NCBI RefSeq assembly: GCF_012952295.1
Contig: NZ_JABBCH010000001.1
Span: 62,001 to 126,000 of the forward strand
DNA length: 64,000 nucleotides
From: Crystallibacter degradans
GTDB taxonomy: Bacteria; Actinomycetota; Actinomycetes; Actinomycetales; Micrococcaceae
Direction of reading: 5' to 3'
In this document: piece after piece, positions 1 through 8,568 of the stretch
Position numbering within the stretch: the stretch's first letter is position 1
How the letters are laid out: the number at the start of each line of letters is the position of its first letter
Program-made: the position numbers and the translations under genes
The notes under the pieces: model-generated
Told to the model about the DNA's origin: nothing
Databases searched by the model: none
The model's input: only the letters and a program-made list of their open reading frames with translations

Positions 1-313
<313 letters not shown>

Positions 314-424
314 TCAGCTGTCTGCAATACGCAAGACAACCCTGACCTAATCTTCCCACGCTCGACCCGTGGCGGTCATGTGAGTGGCGCCTAATTTGTC
401 TCCAAGCAAATCGCACCCGGGCGT

Positions 425-483
425 GAAAAAGGGACCGACGATGGGATGGGGGTGGCCCAGTCTCAGAGGCCGCCCATCGTCGG
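425..483 (-). terminator. Rho-independent terminator after pth
   Basis: A perfect 11-bp inverted repeat (CCGACGATGGG at 435-445 with its complement at 473-483) is followed, reading the minus strand, by a T5 run (426-430). It sits about 100 bp beyond the pth stop codon and should end rplY-pth transcripts before the desulfurase gene. The rest of 284-585 shows no convincing gene. Confidence 0.8.
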
Positions 484-585
484 CCCCCGCTTTCGGAGCC
501 ATTAAGGCTATGAGCGACAGACGCGCTCGGCAGGATGGCTTTCGCACTCCCGACAATTGATATTAGACGTTCAAGTCAGTTTCGT

Positions 586-1173
586 CTAGCTGATCTTCGC
601 ATGGAACTGCTGCTGCGCTACCAGCAGCCCCTCATCCACCAGCAATTCGACCGCGTCAGCGGCGTCGTCGAGCAGGAACGGCAGTTCCTTCTTCTCCGCT
701 GTGCCAAAATCCCGGAGGACATAGTCTGCCGTATCCATCCTGCCCGGTGGGCGACCTACACCGACGCGGACCCGATAATAATCCTTGGTTCCGAGTGCTT
801 TGGACATATCGCGCAGGCCGTTGTGGCCTCCTTCTCCTCCGCCGATCTTGAGCTTGAGGGTGTTGAAGGGAATATCAATCTCGTCATGCACAGCTACGAT
901 GTGGTAGGGCGCGATGTCGAAAAACTTCGATAACGCCGACACCGGACCACCGGACAAATTCATGAAGGTGAGCGGTTTGGCCAGAATGACCTTGGGGCCA
1001 CCTAGGCGGAGCCTGCCTTCGAGGACCTGGGCATGGGCCTTGTGGGACTTGAACGATCCGCCAATTCTCGAGGCGAGCTCGTCCAGCACCATCTGACCGA
1101 TATTGTGCCGGTTACGGCTGTAGCCGGGCCCGGGATTCCCGAGCCCGACTACAAGCCAGGTGTTGCTATTCAC
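586..1173 (-). CDS. pth: Peptidyl-tRNA hydrolase
   Basis: Cytosolic esterase that releases peptides from prematurely dissociated peptidyl-tRNA so the tRNA can be reused. The 195-residue length is normal for bacterial Pth. The family signatures are all present: GLGNPG at 10-15, the catalytic histidine in NRHNIG (His23), the substrate-binding FMNLSG, the HDEID acidic motif that orients the histidine, GEGGHNGLR, and the C-terminal DYVLRDF. It begins 9 bp after the rplY stop codon. The rplY-pth pairing is standard in Actinobacteria and implies one transcript. Confidence 0.97.
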   Translation of the reverse strand: MNSNTWLVVGLGNPGPGYSRNRHNIGQMVLDELASRIGGSFKSHKAHAQVLEGRLRLGGPKVILAKPLTFMNLSGGPVSALSKFFDIAPYHIVAVHDEIDIPFNTLKLKIGGGEGGHNGLRDMSKALGTKDYYRVRVGVGRPPGRMDTADYVLRDFGTAEKKELPFLLDDAADAVELLVDEGLLVAQQQFHAKIS

Positions 1174-1182
1174 TGAAAGGAA

Positions 1183-1785
1183 TTACTCAGCGGATTCTTC
1201 AGCCGGAGTAGCAGCAGTCTCGCCAGCACCCTCTTCGGCCTCGGCTGCGACAGCCGGAGCCGAGACCGCAGCAATGAGGGTATCGCCCTCGATCAACAGC
1301 GTGGTGCCCTGCGGCAACTCAATGTCGCGAGCGTAGATGTGCTCGCCGACCTGGCGTCCCTCAACGTTGATGGTCAGTGTCTCCGGCAGAGCCGTGGCAT
1401 CTGCTTCAACAGCAACGGTGAACTCTTCCAGATCGAGGATGGCGCCGGGGGCGACTTCGCCTTCGATATGGATGTTGACGTCGACGTGAACCTTTTCGCC
1501 CTTGCGGACGGTGAGCAGGTCAACGTGCTCGATGATCTGCAGGAGCGGATCACGCTGGATGTCCTTGGCGAGCGCAAGGTGCTGTTCGCCATCCACGTCC
1601 AAGGTCAGCAGCGCGTTGGAGGTACGCAGCGCGAGGGTGGTGGCCTTGGCCGGCAGCAGGATGTGCATCGGCTCGGCACCGTGCCCGTAGATCACTGCGG
1701 GGATCTGCTCGTTGCGGCGGGCACGGCGCGCAGCGCCCTTGCCGAATTCGCTGCGGACTTCAGCAGCCAGTTTCTGGTCAGACAT
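1183..1785 (-). CDS. rplY: 50S ribosomal protein L25 / general stress protein Ctc
   Basis: 5S-rRNA-binding ribosomal protein of the long, Ctc form (200 residues): an L25 N-terminal domain (about 1-90, opening MSDQKLAAEVRSEFGKGAAR) followed by the TL5/CTC C-terminal beta domain and an acidic Ala/Glu-rich tail. It occupies the 5S rRNA site of the large subunit. Start at the ATG at 1785, with an AGGAG-type SD a few bases upstream. First gene of the rplY-pth unit. The 290 bp upstream, shared with the divergent tyrosine kinase gene, should hold both promoters; no box could be assigned with confidence. Confidence 0.96.
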   Translation of the reverse strand: MSDQKLAAEVRSEFGKGAARRARRNEQIPAVIYGHGAEPMHILLPAKATTLALRTSNALLTLDVDGEQHLALAKDIQRDPLLQIIEHVDLLTVRKGEKVHVDVNIHIEGEVAPGAILDLEEFTVAVEADATALPETLTINVEGRQVGEHIYARDIELPQGTTLLIEGDTLIAAVSAPAVAAEAEEGAGETAATPAEESAE

Positions 1786-2076
1786 ATCTGTCTCCTCTTA
1801 GGAAGTAATAGGATTCTCAACGGTGCAATGGCCGGAGCTACAGGAAAATGTCTAGAAAGATCTCATCTAGCCACCGTCGATAACGGACACTCCACAAGAA
1901 CTGTGGAGCTCCCTCGCCTAGGCATCGTTGCACAGTCTATCAGCGGCCCCTTGAGTCACCGAATCCGCCAACGATAGCTCCAAGAATGAAATCTTTAACT
2001 TGTACCGGGCGAAGGGACGCCTCGTTACTTTCCGTTCATGTAACCTGCGTTAGACTTTAGGCTGACTTGGGGCCAG

Positions 2077-3708
2077 ATGACCGCCATTGGGAAGGACTGC
2101 AAGAGTCTCGTGGAATTGAACCAAACCGAAGAGCAGCCACAAGGGCTTGAGCTCCGGGACTATCTTAGGGTCCTGCACACCTACTGGCGGGGCATCGTAG
2201 CCATCACCCTTTTAGTGACACTGCTGGCCTTCGGCTGGACGTTCCTGCAGAAGCCCGTCTACGAGGCGCAATCTATGGGTCTCGTGACGGCTGGTGCGGG
2301 CGAAGACATCAACCAAACTCTCGCGGGCGACAATTTGGCAAAATCGAAGGCGACCAGCTACGCCAGCGTTGCCACCACGCGGCCCGTTGCTCAGGCCGTC
2401 ATCGACGAATTAGGCCTCGACACGACACCGGCGCAGCTCATCGAGCGAATCGAAGTCGAAACTCCTTTGGACACCGCGGAACTCCGCATCACGGCGTCTT
2501 CCGAAGACCCTGCCGACGCGCGCAATCTGGCCGACGCTTGGGTCACGGCATTGATGAACCAAGTCGAAGAAATCGAGACTTCCGGCACTGGCGCAGAGCA
2601 AGCTGCTGTGCAGATTGTAGCGCTGGCAGATGCGGCCCTCCCGACCTCGCCCGTCTCACCCAACGTCAAACTCACCTTAGCCATCGGGGCCGTCATTGGT
2701 CTGATGCTCGGCCTTGCCTACGCACTGATTCGCAACCACTTGGATCGACGAATCCGTTCGGCGGAAATGATCGAGAAGCAGTTCGGCGTCCCCGTCATCG
2801 GAACCATTCCTGTGGATAAGCGGATGCTGGACCGCCGTAAGGTTGTCGAGACCGGGACCGTTGAGTTCCAGAGTGACCGAGCAAGCCACGCCATGTCAGA
2901 GGCCCTGCGTGAACTTCGTACCAACCTGAGTTTCGTAGATGTCGACAACCCGCCTCGGATCATTGTTGTCACCAGCTCGGTTCCTGGCGAAGGCAAGTCC
3001 ACAGTCACAGCCAACCTCGCAGTTACCATCGCAGCCGCCGGTAAGCGCGTAGTTGTAGTAGACGGCGACCTCCGGAGGCCTGTTGTAACCAGCATGTTCG
3101 ACCTCGTTCCTGGCGCCGGAGTTACAGACGTTCTCAGCGGCCAAGCAGACCTCGAAGACGTGCTGCAGGTTTGGGGCCAGGTTCCAAACTTGGCCGTCCT
3201 CGGTGCTGGCCGTATTCCGCCGAACCCTAGCGAACTGCTTGGATCACATTCGATGGCGGACATGCTCAAGCAGCTCGCGGCCCACGCTACCGTCCTAATC
3301 GATGCTCCACCGCTCCTGCCCGTCACAGACGCCGCGATTCTGTCCAAGGTGGCAGACGGCGCCATGGTGGTCCTCAACGCCGGCAAAACGACAGTCGACG
3401 CATTCGACAAGGCGCTGGGTAACCTGGCACGGGTTGATGCGCATGTGCTTGGCGCTATTCTCAACCGAGTGCCCACACAGGGCGCAGATGCGGCACAGTA
3501 CGGCTACTACGGCCAGTACTACCAGCAGGACGAAGAGCCCACGCAGAAGGGCGGCCGCCGCAAGCAGAAGCAGCCGCGCCGCGCTAGCGCTCCCGATACG
3601 GCCCCCGCACCAGTGGCAAACTTCGATTCAGGGTCAGAAGAGGAATTCACTGCCCTACTGAGCGGAGAACCGCTCCCGGCGCGTCGCACGCCGCAGTCGC
3701 GCCGCTAG
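2077..3708 (+). CDS. Polysaccharide co-polymerase / bacterial tyrosine autokinase (Wzz-Wzc type)
   Basis: Membrane protein (543 aa) that controls length and export of exopolysaccharide and autophosphorylates on C-terminal tyrosines. It has a Wzz domain between two membrane segments (about 38-58 and 205-222). A cytoplasmic BY-kinase domain follows: Walker A around SSVPGEGKSTV (about 298-308), Walker A' VVVVDGDLRRP, and Walker B VLIDAPPLLP. The acceptor cluster YGYYGQYY lies at about 474-482. The linked membrane and kinase halves are the actinobacterial arrangement. ATG 2077 has a GGGG stretch 6 bp upstream; a GTG at 2110 (VELNQTEEQ) is an alternative start. The phosphatase at 5710-6312 is the likely antagonist, and the convergent sugar transferase the first enzyme of the same pathway. 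The tail after the tyrosines is basic and Pro/Arg-rich. Confidence 0.93.
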   Translation: MTAIGKDCKSLVELNQTEEQPQGLELRDYLRVLHTYWRGIVAITLLVTLLAFGWTFLQKPVYEAQSMGLVTAGAGEDINQTLAGDNLAKSKATSYASVATTRPVAQAVIDELGLDTTPAQLIERIEVETPLDTAELRITASSEDPADARNLADAWVTALMNQVEEIETSGTGAEQAAVQIVALADAALPTSPVSPNVKLTLAIGAVIGLMLGLAYALIRNHLDRRIRSAEMIEKQFGVPVIGTIPVDKRMLDRRKVVETGTVEFQSDRASHAMSEALRELRTNLSFVDVDNPPRIIVVTSSVPGEGKSTVTANLAVTIAAAGKRVVVVDGDLRRPVVTSMFDLVPGAGVTDVLSGQADLEDVLQVWGQVPNLAVLGAGRIPPNPSELLGSHSMADMLKQLAAHATVLIDAPPLLPVTDAAILSKVADGAMVVLNAGKTTVDAFDKALGNLARVDAHVLGAILNRVPTQGADAAQYGYYGQYYQQDEEPTQKGGRRKQKQPRRASAPDTAPAPVANFDSGSEEEFTALLSGEPLPARRTPQSRR

Positions 3709-3740
3709 TTCTCCTCGTCCGGCCCACCTGGACCAACAAA

Positions 3741-3777
3741 CTTCGCCCCTGGTATCCGTCGGATACTAGGGGCGAAG
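3741..3777. terminator. Strong hairpin after the tyrosine kinase gene
   Basis: A 17-bp stem with one G-U-type mismatch (3741-3757 with 3761-3777) and a 3-base loop, 32 bp past the stop codon. There is no long T run, so it may act as a terminator or as an mRNA 3'-end stabiliser. Nothing gene-like is seen between this and the next hairpin. Confidence 0.65.
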
Positions 3778-3976
3778 TGTATCCGGCGTCGTCGTAGCGG
3801 TATTCGAGCCAAGTTCATCATCTCCAAGTAGTAGGAAGCCATTCTGCTGCTGCTTGGCTTGTTACACGGAATCCGCCAGGTATCGCCGGCGCCGGTCCTT
3901 CGGCTGAGCAGAGGCACGGCAGCATAAGCCAACATCTGCGAGAGACGGCCCGGTCATCGCCCGCGGACGAAATAAC

Positions 3977-4018
3977 AAGGACTCCGGCTCCTCTGTTCTC
4001 AGAGGAGCCGGAGTCCTT
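3977..4018. terminator. Bidirectional terminator between convergent genes
   Basis: A perfect 19-bp inverted repeat (3977-3995 with 4000-4018) with a TTCT loop. The stem begins AAGGACTCC and ends GGAGTCCTT. It lies between the convergent tyrosine kinase and sugar transferase genes. Together with the hairpin at 3741 it accounts for most of the 370-bp gap 3709-4079. Confidence 0.85.
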
Positions 4019-4079
4019 ATGCGCTAGTTATCGGCCGCGAAAGTGACGCCCGTGTACGAGGAAGGCGCCGCCGTCGTTC

Positions 4080-5630
4080 TTAGTAAGCCCCGTCCTTGGC
4101 GACTACAGCTTTGATGGTCCGCATAATGATGGTCAGGTCCCCGGCCAGGGACCAGTTCTCCACGTAGTAAAGGTCCAGGCGGACGCTCTCCTCCCATGAG
4201 AGGTCCGAGCGGCCGCTGACTTGCCACAGACCCGTAATGCCGGGACGTACAAGAAGTCGACGGTGGGTGTGCTGCTCATATACAGCTACTTCCCGCTCCA
4301 GTGGCGGACGCGGGCCAACCAGGCTCATGTCGCCGATCAGGACGTTCCAGAGCTGGGGCACTTCGTCGAGAGAGTACTTGCGGATGAAAGCACCGACGCG
4401 GGTGACCCGCGGATCACGCTTCATCTTGAACAGCGTGCCGTTGCCCTCGTTCTGCTCCGCCAGTTCCTTCAGCCGCGCCTCGGCGTCAACGACCATGGAA
4501 CGAAACTTCATCATGTGGAACCGGCTGCCCTGGATGCCTACGCGCTCCTGACGGAAAAACACCGGACCCGGGTTGTCGAGCTTGATCGCGATGGCGATGG
4601 CGAGCATGACGGGTGAAAGAACGATAAGTCCGAAGGCCGAAGCAACGACATCGAGGGAGCGCTTCCAGGTGAACTTGGCGCCGTCGTACTGCGGCATCTC
4701 GACATTCATCAACGGCAAGCCCTCGACCGGCCGCCAGTGGATTCGCGGACCAGCAACGTCGACCAGCTTGCTGGCCACAACGAGCGAGGTGTTGGTCCCC
4801 TCGAGCTCCCAGCTCAGTTCCTTGAGGTAGCGCTGGCCGTTCTGTGCTGTACCGGCGACAATAACGGTGTCAAAGTTATGGTCCTTGACTGCCTGAACGA
4901 CGGATTCCGGAGAGCTGATGACGGGAATCCTGTGGCCGGTGGCAAGCGTGACCTCGGATTCCTCACTTCCGCGAATGGCCGCACCGAGCAGCCGGTAGCC
5001 CGTCTGCGGGGACTTGAAGATCTTGTCGCCGACGAAAGTAACGTCCGAGACCGAACCGACGATGATGGCGCGGTCCGTGTAGTTCCCCTTGGCTCGCTGC
5101 CTGCCCAGCCACAGGCGCCAGACATGCCGGGACAGGAGGAGCAGACCGAGACCGACAGGCAAAGCGATGGCAAGGTAGCCTCGCGCGACGTCGTATTTCA
5201 ACAGCATGGCGGCAATGGCGAAGGCGCCGAACGTTCCGATGGTTGCGTTAATTACCCGGCGGTACTCGTCATTTCCCACTCCGAGGACCGGTAGGGCGCG
5301 GCTTTGCGTGATCATGAGCGCGACGAGCCACATGAGCCCGAGGACAACGGAAACCATTGAGTACGTCTGGGCGGCCCCGGCGAGCTGAAGTTCCTGCTCA
5401 GTGACACCAAAGCGGAGAAGCTGTGCGAGGAAGAGGGAAGCCGCAACGACGAGCGTGTCAGTTAGAACCAGTCTGTTCTTGAGGGATCTACCCCAGCTTC
5501 GGTCCTGCCCAACAGAACCTGCAGACATTGGTGATGGGGCCGGCAGTGAACCGGCCGTTTTCTGTTCTGGTTCCACGGTGCGAATGTGTTCCCTGATGTC
5601 GTAACTCGGTTCCTCGACTGTTGTACGCAT
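4080..5630 (-). CDS. Exopolysaccharide polyprenyl glycosylphosphotransferase
   Basis: Integral membrane enzyme (516 aa) that transfers a sugar-1-phosphate to undecaprenyl phosphate, the first committed step of exopolysaccharide repeat-unit assembly. The N-terminal half has several membrane segments and a nucleotide-binding-like central region (around RAIIVGSVSDV). The C-terminal bacterial sugar transferase domain has KRSLDVVASAFGL, GPVFFRQERVG, MMKFRSM, DEVPQLWNVL and DMSLVGPRPP. The start is the ATG at 5628-5630, preceded by GGGGGAG; an upstream TTG at 5741 would overlap the phosphatase gene and has no SD. Downstream of the LMW phosphatase on the same strand, likely one operon. Confidence 0.94.
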   Translation of the reverse strand: MRTTVEEPSYDIREHIRTVEPEQKTAGSLPAPSPMSAGSVGQDRSWGRSLKNRLVLTDTLVVAASLFLAQLLRFGVTEQELQLAGAAQTYSMVSVVLGLMWLVALMITQSRALPVLGVGNDEYRRVINATIGTFGAFAIAAMLLKYDVARGYLAIALPVGLGLLLLSRHVWRLWLGRQRAKGNYTDRAIIVGSVSDVTFVGDKIFKSPQTGYRLLGAAIRGSEESEVTLATGHRIPVISSPESVVQAVKDHNFDTVIVAGTAQNGQRYLKELSWELEGTNTSLVVASKLVDVAGPRIHWRPVEGLPLMNVEMPQYDGAKFTWKRSLDVVASAFGLIVLSPVMLAIAIAIKLDNPGPVFFRQERVGIQGSRFHMMKFRSMVVDAEARLKELAEQNEGNGTLFKMKRDPRVTRVGAFIRKYSLDEVPQLWNVLIGDMSLVGPRPPLEREVAVYEQHTHRRLLVRPGITGLWQVSGRSDLSWEESVRLDLYYVENWSLAGDLTIIMRTIKAVVAKDGAY

Positions 5631-5709
5631 TAAATTGAAGCTCCCCCTACGATGCCTGCCTTTGCCCGACAGGCCATTCCCGTATGAAGTATACGGGCGA
5701 TCAAAGGGT

Positions 5710-6312
5710 TTATCTAAGGTCGGGAGTAATTCTCGCTTCAAATTCGACTAATCGTTCCACCGCGGGCACAAGGTCGCGCACCATCTGCTGATACACCGAG
5801 TCATCACGGCGGTAGGGATCCACGATTTCGTCCTCGCTTTGGTCCGCCACGCGAGCCTGATAGCGCTTGAGCGCGGCCAGATGAGGCAGCCGCTTCCAGC
5901 GGTATTCGACTTCTTCGTCCGATGTGCCGCCGGGGATCTCCGTGGCCGGGTCTGATTCAAGGGCTTCGATCATGCGGGCAAGTTCACGCACCGTAAAGGT
6001 CCGCTTTAGCAGGCGTGGCATCAAGTTGAGGATCCGGTCCCGGTGCTCGATGCTCATAGCCAGCACCAGGTCGACGTCCGCCAGATGGGATTCGTGGAGC
6101 TGCCTGGCGGCGAAACCATCCGACGATCCACCGAGGACATGGAGCAGGCCAGCTGCGCGGGTGTCCATGGGCGAATTGACGAGGGCTTGGATCCCGGCGC
6201 TTCGGACGTCGAAGACGCCGGGGCGGATCTGGTCCAATTTTTGCTGCAGCAACCGCTCCGCCATTGGAGAGCGGCAAACGTTCCCGGTGCAGATGGTCAG
6301 AATGCGGATCAT
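5710..6312 (-). CDS. Low-molecular-weight protein-tyrosine phosphatase
   Basis: Cytosolic phosphatase (200 aa) of the Wzb/Ptp type that removes phosphate from the tyrosine cluster of BY-kinases. The P-loop CTGNVCRSPMAERLL (residues 8-22) gives the nucleophile cysteine and the C(X)5R(S) signature right at the N-terminus, and the general acid lies in DPYRRDD near residue 167. It is longer than the roughly 150-residue family minimum because of a loop around 100-140. Placed between the membrane-domain protein and the sugar transferase and about 2 kb from the kinase, it completes the kinase/phosphatase pair controlling EPS export. Confidence 0.93.
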   Translation of the reverse strand: MIRILTICTGNVCRSPMAERLLQQKLDQIRPGVFDVRSAGIQALVNSPMDTRAAGLLHVLGGSSDGFAARQLHESHLADVDLVLAMSIEHRDRILNLMPRLLKRTFTVRELARMIEALESDPATEIPGGTSDEEVEYRWKRLPHLAALKRYQARVADQSEDEIVDPYRRDDSVYQQMVRDLVPAVERLVEFEARITPDLR

Positions 6313-6344
6313 TCCAGAACTCTAGCGGCTGGCTCCGCTTGTGG

Positions 6345-6827
6345 TCATTCCGAGTCGCTGGTCGCCTTCATGTTCGCTTGGGCGAGAGCACGATCAACCC
6401 AGTCCAAGTCCCGTGACTTTTCGCGTAGCAGCAAGTAGCGGGCAGTCATCAGGAACGTGGCGCCGAGCGGCAGGGCGATCAGGACAAGCCCGGGAGCAAC
6501 GTCGATCTCGACCAGCAGCACCCACGCGGCGAAGAAACTGAAGGCCCAGAACGTTGCCTTGGCTGCACTCCAGCACTCCGCCATTACCCGGCCTGGAAAC
6601 AGGATGTCGCTCCGGTAGGTTAGGGACAGTGCGCAGAACCACGCGAAACCGAGAACAAAGGCAGCCCAGCCGGAGCCTCCGTCTGCTCCAACTCCGGACA
6701 CTGGGACGAGGATCAGTCCCACGGCGATCGAGACAGTGATGGCGATGGCGTCGGACATGCGCAGAACTGCGCCGGCGGTGAGATGCCGGCGGACGGACTT
6801 GGTGATGGGAACAGTAACCATGTGCAC
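6345..6827 (-). CDS. Membrane protein resembling the N-terminal domain of the adjacent glycosylphosphotransferase
   Basis: A 160-residue protein with about four hydrophobic segments and no catalytic domain. Its second half aligns by eye with the membrane region of the product of 4080-5630: LGFAWFCALSL against LGLMWLVALMI, and IDVAPGLVLIALPLG against YDVARGYLAIALPVG. It then ends after a short Asp-rich tail where the transferase would continue. GTG at 6825-6827 is preceded by AGAGAGG at 6 bases; an ATG two codons later is also possible. First gene of the minus-strand EPS unit, 32 bp before the phosphatase. It could be a partner subunit or a remnant of a duplicated transferase; no function is established. 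Confidence 0.75.
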   Translation of the reverse strand: MHMVTVPITKSVRRHLTAGAVLRMSDAIAITVSIAVGLILVPVSGVGADGGSGWAAFVLGFAWFCALSLTYRSDILFPGRVMAECWSAAKATFWAFSFFAAWVLLVEIDVAPGLVLIALPLGATFLMTARYLLLREKSRDLDWVDRALAQANMKATSDSE

Positions 6828-7010
6828 ACCGGACCTCTCTGGATGGTGACGAGACGTTCTATTTTTAGCAACGAGTGGTTGGCGAAACCTTGGAGTCCGC
6901 CGTTCCTTGGTCGTCCGGCCAATCGACCGGCGCATATTGTCGCGTTCTTGCTTAGCTCATAGTGTTGAAATCCGAGTCTTGATCATCAATCACGAGAACG
7001 GCCGGGCCGC

Positions 7011-8153
7011 ATGCGTACCTTTGGAGTCGAAGAGGAACTGTTGTTGGTGGACGACGAGAGCGGACACGCTGTGCCGCGCGCCCTGGCACTGATGGACTGC
7101 TACCGCCAGCGGCTGCCTGAGACGGTGCGGGACATTTCTGCTGATTCGTCACTTCCAGAGTTCAACGGTTTGCGGCTGGCAACGGAGTTCCAGCAGGAGC
7201 AGATCGAAGTCATCAGCAGGCCGCACAGCTCCCTCGCGGAACTGGCCGCTGATATCAGGGCGGGGAGAGCCTGGGCCGATGAGTGTGCCAAGGAGGTTGG
7301 TGCCAGGACGACTGCCTTGGCAATGGCTCCGCTGCCTACTGTCCCCCACCCCGCACCCGATGAACGTGTATTCATCATGATCTCGCGTTATGGGCTGACG
7401 GCCCGGGAGCAGCTGACGTCCGGATGCCACGTCCACGTCAGTGTGGAATCCGATGAAGAAGGCGTGGCTGTCCTGGACCGCCTCCGGATCTGGTTGCCCG
7501 TCCTGGCGGCTCTGGCCAGCAATTCGCCGTTTTCGCACGGCATCGATACCGGCTATGCCAGCTTCCGCGGACAAGCCTGGTCGCGTTGGCCGTCTACCGG
7601 GCCGCTGGACATCTTCGGCTCGGCAGCTGCCTATTACCGCACAATCGAGCAGATGCTCGCGACCGGCGTCGTTCTTGATAATGCGATGCTCTACTTTGAC
7701 GCCCGGCTGTCGAGCAACTATCCGACGGTGGAGATCCGGGTCAACGACGTATGTCTGGCGACGGACGACGCTGTGCTGATCGCTGCTCTCACACGGGCCC
7801 TCGTGGAAACGGCCGCCCGGGACTGGCGCTCTGGAAAGGCTCCGGAACCCGTACCCGTTGCCATCCTGCGGCTCGCGGCCTGGCAGTCGAGCAGGTGGGG
7901 AATCGAAGGCGATCTACTGCACCCAGTAACTGGCAGGCCTTGCAAAGCCTTAAATGTCCTCGACTTGCTGCTGGAGCACGTCAGGGAGGCGCTTGTCGAT
8001 AACGGGGATGAGGCACAGGTACAGCGGCTGTTTGGGCAGCTTCTCGGCAGGGGAACCGGAGCGCGGCAGCAGCGCGATGCGCTAGAGCGGACGGGCTCGC
8101 TGGAGGGCGTTGTTGCGGGAGCAATCCGCCTGACACATCCGCAAAAGCGTTGA
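7011..8153 (+). CDS. Carboxylate-amine ligase, YbdK/GCS2 family (copy 1)
   Basis: ATP-grasp-related enzyme of the glutamate-cysteine ligase type 2 family (380 aa). Family members join the gamma-carboxylate of glutamate, or a similar acid, to an amine such as cysteine; the substrate here is unknown. Landmarks are the N-terminal RTFGVEEELLLVD, EFQQEQIEVIS, REQLTSGCHVHVSV (about 131-144), FDARLSSNYPTVEIRVNDVC (about 235-254) and GTGARQQRDAL. The first ATG has no strong SD. A second copy lies at 31578-32714. In a mycothiol-producing group, classical glutathione synthesis is unlikely to be the role. Confidence 0.9.
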   Translation: MRTFGVEEELLLVDDESGHAVPRALALMDCYRQRLPETVRDISADSSLPEFNGLRLATEFQQEQIEVISRPHSSLAELAADIRAGRAWADECAKEVGARTTALAMAPLPTVPHPAPDERVFIMISRYGLTAREQLTSGCHVHVSVESDEEGVAVLDRLRIWLPVLAALASNSPFSHGIDTGYASFRGQAWSRWPSTGPLDIFGSAAAYYRTIEQMLATGVVLDNAMLYFDARLSSNYPTVEIRVNDVCLATDDAVLIAALTRALVETAARDWRSGKAPEPVPVAILRLAAWQSSRWGIEGDLLHPVTGRPCKALNVLDLLLEHVREALVDNGDEAQVQRLFGQLLGRGTGARQQRDALERTGSLEGVVAGAIRLTHPQKR

Positions 8154-8216
8154 CGTCATGCGTGCCGAAGTTGGGCCGACGGCAATATTGTGACCGTACT
8201 GCTTCGAGGCAGGAGG

Positions 8217-8429
8217 CTATTCGCCGTCGCTGTCCCGGGCGGCGAGTTCAAGTTCCACGAGCGACTGCCGCAGTAGGGTTTCCGGGTTCGCTTCACCCGC
8301 CCCCGCATTGCACTCCCGGAAGACTTCCTCCTGCAGCTGCTGCGCCAGCAGATCCAGCTCCTCGCGGGAGAGAGTCTCCAAGTGCGCGGGGAAGGCTTCC
8401 TTAGGCGAAAGGTAGGGCTTGCCTGACAT
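8217..8429 (-). CDS. Small acidic hypothetical protein
   Basis: A 70-residue, soluble, Glu/Leu-rich protein predicted to be largely helical (segment SREELDLLAQQLQEEVF). I do not recognise a family. Its reality is supported by a near-perfect SD, AAGGAG, 5 bases before the ATG, and by normal codon use. It is convergent with the ligase gene, leaving 63 bp between the stops. The 139 bp upstream (8430-8568) contain no other gene. Confidence 0.65.
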   Translation of the reverse strand: MSGKPYLSPKEAFPAHLETLSREELDLLAQQLQEEVFRECNAGAGEANPETLLRQSLVELELAARDSDGE

Positions 8430-8568
8430 TCCTGCTCCTTATGCTCGATGCGTCCCCGGAGTGCCCCCTGCGAGGGTGAATCTACCCTACGTCACTGCTC
8501 GGCCTGCTGCCTAGCGTCAAGATTGCGGGAAGGCGAGCAACAGGTAAACCGCCTGTTCACGCTCGGGT

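Noticed and set aside
347-556. 69-codon minus-strand frame after pth
   Set aside because: It spans the terminator hairpin and has no SD.
5631-5741. Upstream TTG start for the sugar transferase
   Set aside because: No SD, overlaps the phosphatase gene, and ATG 5630 has a good SD.
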